Shown here piece after piece: positions 33,613 to 41,311 of a stretch of DNA of 41,311 bases. The position numbers and the translations under genes were made by a program. The stretch comes from Sphingomonas sp. Y57 (GTDB lineage Bacteria > Pseudomonadota > Alphaproteobacteria > Sphingomonadales > Sphingomonadaceae). Position 1 is the stretch's first letter. Each line of letters starts with the position of its first letter. Below the pieces are notes generated by a model. It worked only from the letters and a program-made list of their open reading frames with translations, was not told where the DNA came from and did no database searches. The DNA lies in contig NZ_LDES01000076.1 of NCBI RefSeq assembly GCF_001015195.1, forward strand, positions 1-41,311, written 5' to 3'.

Positions 33613-33984
33613 TCATTGATCGGGGCGGGTGGCGACATAGGCGGCGCACGCGACCAGTGCCGCCGCGACGATAAGGGCGAGCCACCAGACCGGTGCTGCG
33701 GTGACCAGCAGCACGCCATAGCCACCGGCCATGCTGACGATCGCGACGATCTTCGCCCTGCGCGGGATGGCGCCATTTTCGCGCCAGCGCCGGATCGACG
33801 GTCCGAACCAGCGATGGTCGAGCAACCAGCGCTCGAAGCGCGGACTGGAATGGCTGAAACAGGCCGCGGCGAGGATCAGGAAGATCGTCGTCGGCATCAC
33901 CGGAAGCAGCGCGCCGATGAAGCCGAGCGCGACCATCACCCATCCCAGCGCGAACCAGCCCCAGCGCTTGATGGGATTATGCAT
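33613..33984 (-). CDS. YbaN-family (DUF454) inner-membrane protein
   Basis: A 123-residue protein of the DUF454/YbaN family; the function is unknown. The N-terminal HNPIKRWGWFALGWVMVALGFIGALLPVMPTTIFLILAAACFSHSSPRFERWLLDHRWFGPSIRRWRENG (joined) is the family's signature, with the LPVMPTTIFL and SPRFERWL motifs. Helices lie at about 8-27, 31-45, 75-90 and 95-113. It is leftward, starting 26 bp after the end of secA, and could be cotranscribed with it. Confidence 0.88.
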   Translation of the reverse strand: MHNPIKRWGWFALGWVMVALGFIGALLPVMPTTIFLILAAACFSHSSPRFERWLLDHRWFGPSIRRWRENGAIPRRAKIVAIVSMAGGYGVLLVTAAPVWWLALIVAAALVACAAYVATRPDQ

Positions 33985-34010
33985 GGCGGCGGTAGCGCCT
34001 CAGGATGGTC

Positions 34011-36749
<2,739 letters not shown>

Positions 36750-36755
36750 GGGCAT

Positions 36756-36760
36756 TCCTT
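36756..36760 (-). promoter_or_regulatory. Shine-Dalgarno that fixes the secA start
   Basis: AAGGA on the minus strand. It is 6 bp from the ATG at 36749 but directly adjoins the ATG at 36755, so the protein should begin [11 protein letters not shown]. Confidence 0.65.
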
Positions 36761-36851
36761 AAGACAAGGGCCTTGAGACAAGGGCGCACGGGCGGCCTCG
36801 CGGCCGCCGCGCAAATGATCCCGGTGCAGATAGGTGTCGCCGCCGATTACG

Positions 36852-37418
36852 TCAATTCGGGGCCTTCGGATCGAGCGCGAGCTCTTCCACTTCCACGGAA
36901 TGACGCACGCGGACGTGAATCGGTCGTTCCGGGCGCACCATGGTGCGGACATCCCTTGCCAGTCTCTCGCAGCTTTCCGGCACGGCTTGTCCCGTCAGCA
37001 CGTCGAGCGCGGTGCAATTGGACACACGGCCCTCGGGATCCAGGTCGAACTCGATGAGATCGTCGGACGGCGGGAAAGGGGCCGCATCGGGAAGCTGCCA
37101 ATGCACCTTGTTTTCCCAGTCGGCCTCGACGGGTTGGCCCTGCTCGTTTCGGGCGGGCGTGAAGCGGCCGCGCTCCATCACCAGGGCGCAGGCCTTCTCG
37201 TCGAGCCCCGCCGTCCCGCTCGACCCGATCACGGCGCAGTGGAGCGGCTTTCCATCCGCGCCGACGCGCAGGCGGAACACCGTCGTCCCCACGCGCCGCT
37301 CGTGGAGCGCGTCCGCGGGATAATCCTCGGGGGTGATCCACGCGCCGGCCGTGCCCATCGGCTTGGGCGGTTGAACGGCGACGGTGGCGGCCAGCAGCAT
37401 GATTGTCACGATCGACAT
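36852..37418 (-). CDS. Periplasmic protein with two TonB C-terminal-like units
   Basis: A 188-residue protein with an N-terminal hydrophobic segment MSIVTIMLLAATVAVQ that is probably a signal peptide or anchor. Two similar units follow. Unit 1 (about 40-98) has TTVFRLRVGADGKPLHCAVIGSSG with C61 and C77. Unit 2 (about 118-176) has LIEFDLDPEGRVSNCTALDVLTG with C135 and C150. Both share the strand-turn pattern F-x-L-x(3-4)-D/E-G-x(3)-C of the TonB_C domain. The Cys pairs may be disulfides. It lacks the long proline-rich linker of true TonB, so energy coupling is unproven. It runs with secA and diverges from argJ. Confidence 0.75.
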   Translation of the reverse strand: MSIVTIMLLAATVAVQPPKPMGTAGAWITPEDYPADALHERRVGTTVFRLRVGADGKPLHCAVIGSSGTAGLDEKACALVMERGRFTPARNEQGQPVEADWENKVHWQLPDAAPFPPSDDLIEFDLDPEGRVSNCTALDVLTGQAVPESCERLARDVRTMVRPERPIHVRVRHSVEVEELALDPKAPN

Positions 37419-37549
37419 GGGTGGTCTCCGGCGGATCGCCCTCTCTAGCAGGCCATTCCCGTCGCGGAAAATGGCACTGGCGGAATGGCGGATATTTCCT
37501 TGTCCTCTGCCGCCTCCTATAGCGCGCCAGTCTTTTCCGGAGTTGTGCC

Positions 37550-38773
37550 ATGGACCGTTCGCCGCTCGCCCCCGCCGCCTTTCCCGATCTGCCGCCGATC
37601 GCGGGCGTGCGTGTCGCGGTGGCGCGCGCGGGCTACAAGAACTGGGACCGGGCCGACCTGACCTATGCCGCGCTCGACGAGGGCACCGTCGTCGCCGGGG
37701 TGACGACCACCAGCAAATGTCCCTCGCCCGAGGTCGAATGGTGCCGCGCCGCGCTGCCGCTCGGCCAGGCGCGCGCGCTGGTCGTCAATGCCGGCAACAG
37801 CAACGCTTTCACCGGCAATCGCGGCCGCGCCGCGGTCGAGGCGATCGCCGCGCGGGTGGCGGGCGCGATCGGTTGCCGCCCGTCGGACGTGTTCGTCGCT
37901 TCGACCGGCGTGATCGGCGTGCCGCTGCCGATCGACAAGGCTGAGGCGGGAATCGACGCGGTGCTGCGCTCGCCCGAGGCGAGCTGGGAAGAGGCGGCCG
38001 CGACGATCATGACCACCGACACCTTCGCCAAGGCGGCGCGCGCCTCGGCGATGGTCGGCGGCACCCGGGTCGAGCTGGTCGGAATCGTCAAGGGGTCGGG
38101 GATGATCGCCCCCGACATGGCGACGATGCTCGGCTTCGTCTTCACCGACGCCGCGATCGCGCCCGAGTTGCTCCAGGCGATGCTGAACCGCGCCAATGCC
38201 CGGAGCTTCTCCTGCATCACCGTCGACGGCGACACCTCGACCAGCGACACGGTCCTCGCCTTCGCCACCGGCAAGGCCGGCCACACCCGGCTGGAGACGA
38301 TGGACGATCCCGGGGCGGACGCGCTGGAGGCGGCGCTGAACGAGGTCTGCCTGGAGCTTGCCCAGCTCGTCGTGCGCGACGGCGAGGGCGCGTCGAAATT
38401 CATCGCGGTTACGGTCGAAGGTGCCGAGAGTGACGCCAGCGCGCACCGCATCGCGCTGTCGATCGCCAATTCGCCGCTGGTCAAGACCGCGATCGCGGGC
38501 GAGGACGCCAATTGGGGCCGGGTGGTGATGGCGGTCGGCAAGGCGGGGGAGCCGGCCGAGCGCGACAGGCTGTCGATCCGCTTCGGGGCGACCCAGGTGG
38601 CGACCGGCGGGCTCGCGGTCGAGGGCTATGACGAGGCGCCCGTCGCCGCGCACCTCAAGGGCCGAGAGATAGAGATCGGTGTCGACATCGGCCTCGGCAA
38701 TGGCCGTGCGACGGTTTGGACCTGCGACCTGACCCATGGCTATATCTCGATCAACGCCGATTATCGGAGCTGA
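37550..38773 (+). CDS. argJ: Bifunctional glutamate N-acetyltransferase/ornithine acetyltransferase
   Basis: Transfers the acetyl group of N-acetylornithine to glutamate, the recycling route of arginine synthesis; many forms also acetylate glutamate from acetyl-CoA. The precursor self-cleaves before a threonine to give two subunits. The cleavage site is visible at KGSGMIAPDMATMLGF, with T192 as the new N-terminal nucleophile. The oxyanion Thr pair (ASTGVIG) and the terminal YISINADYRS are typical. It has 407 residues. It starts a rightward cluster with a GST and an IMPase-type gene. A CTATAGCGC string near 37517 could be a -10 element. Confidence 0.97.
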   Translation: MDRSPLAPAAFPDLPPIAGVRVAVARAGYKNWDRADLTYAALDEGTVVAGVTTTSKCPSPEVEWCRAALPLGQARALVVNAGNSNAFTGNRGRAAVEAIAARVAGAIGCRPSDVFVASTGVIGVPLPIDKAEAGIDAVLRSPEASWEEAAATIMTTDTFAKAARASAMVGGTRVELVGIVKGSGMIAPDMATMLGFVFTDAAIAPELLQAMLNRANARSFSCITVDGDTSTSDTVLAFATGKAGHTRLETMDDPGADALEAALNEVCLELAQLVVRDGEGASKFIAVTVEGAESDASAHRIALSIANSPLVKTAIAGEDANWGRVVMAVGKAGEPAERDRLSIRFGATQVATGGLAVEGYDEAPVAAHLKGREIEIGVDIGLGNGRATVWTCDLTHGYISINADYRS

Positions 38774-38862
38774 ACCGTCGCCCCTCATGACGTCTCCCTT
38801 GCGCAGCGTGACGATGGGGCAGAAGGGCGGCACGGCTCCCCGACCGCCGGGAGGAAAGACCA

Positions 38863-39474
38863 ATGTCACTGATCATCTGGGGCCGCCTCAACTCGCATAA
38901 CGTCAAGAAGGTCGCGTGGCTCGCGGTCGAGGCGGGGATCGCCCATGAGCGGCGCGAGATCGGCGGGAGCTTCGGCTTCACCGACGCCTATCTGGCGATG
39001 AACCCGAACCGGCTGATCCCGACCATCGAGGATGACGGCTTCGTGCTGTGGGAATCGAACGCGATCCTGCGTTACCTCGCGGCGAGCTACGCGCCGGCGT
39101 TATGGCCCGTCGATCCGCGGGCGCGTGCGCTCGCCGACCGCTGGATGGACTGGCAGTTCGGTTATGCCGAGGCGCAGCGCGATGCCTTCATCCAGATCGT
39201 CCGCACCGCGCCCGCTGATCGCGACACGGCCAAGATCGAGGCGGCGGCACGGCGTTCGGGGGAGATGATGGCGATCCTCGATGCGGCGCTGGCGGAGCGG
39301 CCCTGGCTGTCGGGCGACAGCTTCGGGATCGGCGATATCCCGATGGGCGTCTATGTCCATAGCTGGTACGCGCTCGCCATCGACCGGCCGGAACGGCCGC
39401 ACGTCGCGGACTGGTATGCGCGGCTGCAACAGCGGCCCGGCTATGCCGACACGGTCATGATCCCGCTGAGCTGA
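38863..39474 (+). CDS. Glutathione S-transferase family protein
   Basis: A cytosolic GST of 203 residues. The N-terminal thioredoxin-like domain (1-80) begins MSLIIWGRLNSHNVKKVAWLAVEAGI, with S11 at the usual activating position, and continues with NPNRLIPTIEDDGFVLWESNAILRYLA, which binds the gamma-glutamyl part of glutathione. The C-terminal helical domain (about 88-195) has the GDSFGIGDIPMGVY capping motif. The substrate is unknown. A very good GGGAGGAAA Shine-Dalgarno precedes the ATG. It is 89 bp from argJ and 5 bp from the IMPase-type gene. Confidence 0.92.
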   Translation: MSLIIWGRLNSHNVKKVAWLAVEAGIAHERREIGGSFGFTDAYLAMNPNRLIPTIEDDGFVLWESNAILRYLAASYAPALWPVDPRARALADRWMDWQFGYAEAQRDAFIQIVRTAPADRDTAKIEAAARRSGEMMAILDAALAERPWLSGDSFGIGDIPMGVYVHSWYALAIDRPERPHVADWYARLQQRPGYADTVMIPLS

Positions 39475-39479
39475 ACCGG

Positions 39480-40271
39480 ATGCACGACCTCCATTCACCC
39501 GTGCTCGAACTGATCCGCGGGGTAGCCCGCGACATCATGATGCCGCGTTTCCGCAAGCTCGCCGCCGACCAGTTCGCCGAGAAGAGCCCCGGCGACTTCG
39601 TCACCGTCGTCGACCGCGAATCGGAAGCGCGGCTGAGCGAGGGGCTCGGCCGTCTGCTGCCCGAGGCGCGGATCATCGGCGAGGAGGCCGCCGCCGCCGA
39701 TCCCGCGATCGTCGGCCAGGTCGGCGAGGGCGTCGCCTGGATCATCGATCCGCTCGACGGCACGAATAATTTCACCGCGGGACACAGCCCCTTCGCGATC
39801 ATGGTGGGCCTCGCCGTCGACGGCGAGCGCGAGGCGGGGTGGATCTACGATCCGGTGATCGACCGCATCGTCCATGCGGCACGGGGGATCGGCTGCTTCA
39901 TCGACGGCGAGCGGGTGCGCTCGCGCCGCTCGGACGGGCTGCCCAAGGCGGCGATCGCCACCTATTTCATGCCCGAGGACCGCCAGACCGATGTCCGCCG
40001 CCGCGCCGAGGGGGTACTGGAGATTGTCGACATCCCGCGCTGCGCGGGCGAGCAATATCCGCGGCTGATCCTCGGCGCCAACGACATCGCGCTGTTCGAG
40101 AAAACCCATCCCTGGGACCATGCGGCCGGCGCGCTGATGCTGGAGGAGGCGGGCGGCGCGATCGCCCGCGACGACGGCACGCCCTATCTTCTCGCCGACC
40201 CGCGCCACGGCGCGGTGGCCGCCGGATCGCCCGAGATGTGGGCGCTGGCGAGGGCGGTGCTGTTCGATTGA
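39480..40271 (+). CDS. Inositol monophosphatase family protein
   Basis: A Mg2+-dependent phosphatase of 263 residues. Motif 1 is IGEEA plus WIIDPLDGTNNFTAGHSPFAI, with D90 and D93 binding metal, and motif 2 is HPWDHAAGALMLEEAGG (the WD motif). Family members act on inositol phosphates, histidinol phosphate (HisN) or other sugar phosphates. Since hisB here lacks the phosphatase domain, a HisN role is possible but not proved. It starts 5 bp after the GST gene and is probably cotranscribed with it. Confidence 0.92.
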   Translation: MHDLHSPVLELIRGVARDIMMPRFRKLAADQFAEKSPGDFVTVVDRESEARLSEGLGRLLPEARIIGEEAAAADPAIVGQVGEGVAWIIDPLDGTNNFTAGHSPFAIMVGLAVDGEREAGWIYDPVIDRIVHAARGIGCFIDGERVRSRRSDGLPKAAIATYFMPEDRQTDVRRRAEGVLEIVDIPRCAGEQYPRLILGANDIALFEKTHPWDHAAGALMLEEAGGAIARDDGTPYLLADPRHGAVAAGSPEMWALARAVLFD

Positions 40272-40282
40272 ACGTAGCCGTA

Positions 40283-40369
40283 CGTCATCCCGGCGGAAGC
40301 CGGGATCTCACTGCCTTTTTGCGACGAACGGAAAAGAGAAGGGAGATTCCGGCTTTCGCCGGAATGACG
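40283..40369. repeat. Palindromic repeat, CGTCATCCCGG class, between convergent genes
   Basis: Inverted 26-bp arms at 40283-40308 and 40344-40369 with three mismatches and a 35-bp spacer. The left arm is close to the copy at 14416-14441. It fills the gap between the IMPase-type gene and trxA and would fold in either transcript, so it may be a bidirectional terminator. Confidence 0.85.
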
Positions 40370-40382
40370 GTTCGATACCGGT

Positions 40383-40703
40383 TTAAAGCTCGCCTTCCAG
40401 CCAGCCCTTGAGTTGGCTCTTCGGCGCGGCGCCGACCTTGGTCGCGGTGGGCTGGCCGTTCTTGAACAGGATCATCGTCGGGATGCCACGGACGCCGTAG
40501 CGGCCCGGGGCGTCGGGATTGTCGTCGATGTTGATCTTGGCGATCGTCACCTTCTCGCCGAGCTCGTCGGCGATCTCCTCCAGGGCCGGGCCGATCATCT
40601 TGCACGGACCGCACCACTCCGCCCAGAAATCGACGAGGACGGGCTTGTCGGCACTGATGACGTCGTCATGGAAGGACGAGTCGGTGATCGCTTTGGTGGG
40701 CAT
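40383..40703 (-). CDS. trxA: Thioredoxin
   Basis: The general cytoplasmic dithiol reductant. The redox motif [13 protein letters not shown] has C31 and C34, and the cis-proline loop is [13 protein letters not shown]. It is 106 residues, the classic size. It is leftward, 51 bp after the end of addA, an order seen in other alphaproteobacteria. It probably has its own start signal or reads on from addA. The stop lies about 14 bp from the palindromic repeat. Confidence 0.97.
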   Translation of the reverse strand: MPTKAITDSSFHDDVISADKPVLVDFWAEWCGPCKMIGPALEEIADELGEKVTIAKINIDDNPDAPGRYGVRGIPTMILFKNGQPTATKVGAAPKSQLKGWLEGEL

Positions 40704-40754
40704 GGATACGCTCCTTGGTTACGGGATCAGATGTAAGCGGGCCTTTCGACAGTC

Positions 40755-41311
40755 TCAACGGGCTTGCCCCAGCTTTTGCTCCTGCCCCCTAAAGCCGGGC
40801 TTGTGCGCGTCCAGCACGGCGGCAGGCAGCTCGATCAGGGTCGGGCCGGCGGTATAGAGCAGCGCCGCCGCGACCGGGCGACCCGGGAAGATCACGCCGA
40901 GCGCGGCGGCATAGGCGCTCATCTGGCGCAGGTGATGCTCGGGCACGGCGGCGAGATCGGCGGGCGCGCGGCGGCCGGTCTTGAAGTCGACGACGAGGAT
41001 GCGATCGGCGGCGACGAGCAGCCGGTCGACCGTGCCCGACACCACCTCCCCCGCGACCACCGCCGCGACCGGCGCCTCGGCGAGCGCATCGGCGCCGAAG
41101 ATCGCGGTGAAGCGCGGATCGGCGATGACGCGGCAGGCGTCGTCGGCCAGCGCGCGGGCGGCGGCCTCCTCCTCGACGCCGGCCGAGCCGAGCAGCCAGC
41201 CCAGGGCGGCATCGTGGCGGCGCTCGGGATCGATGGCCGGAAGCCGCTCGAACAGCGCGTGGAGCAGGGTGCCGCGCCGGGCGGCGGCGCGGAGCGCGGC
41301 CGAGGGCGGCG
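40755..41311 (-). CDS. addA: Double-strand break repair helicase-nuclease AddA, 3' part
   Basis: Only the C-terminal 185 or so codons are in the window; the frame stays open to the right edge. The reading includes RRGTLLHALFERLPAI, then DPRFTAIFGADALAEAPVAAVV, GTVDRLLVAADRILVVDFKTGRRAP and HHLRQMSAYAAAL. The motif VDFKTGR is the PD-(D/E)XK nuclease core (D, K) of AddA/RecB-type enzymes, and the QMSAYAAAL helix completes it. AddA works with AddB to resect DNA ends. AddB and the helicase part are outside. A GTG at 41060 could be mistaken for a start, but homology clearly continues upstream. Confidence 0.9.
   Translation of the reverse strand, partial: PPSAALRAAARRGTLLHALFERLPAIDPERRHDAALGWLLGSAGVEEEAAARALADDACRVIADPRFTAIFGADALAEAPVAAVVAGEVVSGTVDRLLVAADRILVVDFKTGRRAPADLAAVPEHHLRQMSAYAAALGVIFPGRPVAAALLYTAGPTLIELPAAVLDAHKPGFRGQEQKLGQAR

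Noticed and set aside
37517-38869. A 450-codon minus-strand frame opposite argJ
   Set aside because: Shadow of argJ, whose product has every catalytic and cleavage residue.
40755-41060. Independent 101-residue nuclease-domain protein starting at a GTG at 41060
   Set aside because: AddA-type sequence continues in the same frame upstream to the window edge, so this is an internal codon of addA.

Overview
This window looks like core chromosome of a high-GC alphaproteobacterium, most likely a sphingomonad (Sphingomonadaceae). The reasons are the strongly GC-biased codon use, an alpha-type SspB, an ATP12-type F1-ATPase assembly chaperone, a split glycine decarboxylase (gcvPA/gcvPB) behind a tandem glycine riboswitch, an addA end followed by trxA, and many short palindromic intergenic repeats. 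Genus-level assignment is inference. I see no tRNA, rRNA, CRISPR array, transposase, integrase, phage module or toxin-antitoxin pair. The window contains 44 supported protein genes, one of them cut by the right edge.

Left part (1-8.7 kb): glutathione reductase, then a glycosyltransferase-like protein whose stop codon abuts that of hisF. The histidine operon hisB-hisH-hisA-hisF runs leftward, with a palindromic repeat between hisH and hisA. Divergent from it are sspB, fumC, a 76-residue glycine-rich protein and gmk.

Middle left (8.7-16.5 kb): a small membrane protein is bracketed by two copies of a structured element in inverted orientation (77 bp, one mismatch). Then comes a leftward unit with 4-bp overlaps (crcB, an RluC-type pseudouridine synthase, a HAD phosphatase, ATP12), a lipoprotein and a small membrane protein that diverge from an AT-rich palindrome, a Crp/Fnr regulator, an RsuA-type pseudouridine synthase overlapping rsmD, and a TetR regulator with a clear operator-like palindrome.

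Middle (16.5-28.4 kb): a class II aldolase/adducin protein, an Lrp/AsnC regulator, an aromatic aminotransferase and a ketopantoate-reductase-type enzyme form a possible amino-acid or keto-acid unit with phased TGCA/TGCGCA motifs around the regulator. A DUF938 methyltransferase, a large KatE-type catalase and the glycine cleavage operon gcvT-gcvH-gcvPA-gcvPB follow. The operon is read leftward from a tandem glycine riboswitch.

Right part (28.4-41.3 kb): a lipoprotein; ispH (behind a perfect 19-bp inverted repeat), thrB and rnhA; a soluble hybrid histidine kinase whose HPt-like tail lacks the phospho-accepting histidine; a YbaN-family membrane protein; secA; a periplasmic protein with two TonB-C-like units; argJ, a glutathione transferase and an inositol-monophosphatase-family enzyme; then trxA and the 3' end of addA on the other strand.

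I did not find a clear novel multi-gene system. The most unusual material is the intergenic DNA: at least six classes of palindromic or paired-inverted elements, several at 3' ends of genes, and some operator-like palindromes next to regulators. All functional statements are from reading the sequence; no database search was possible.
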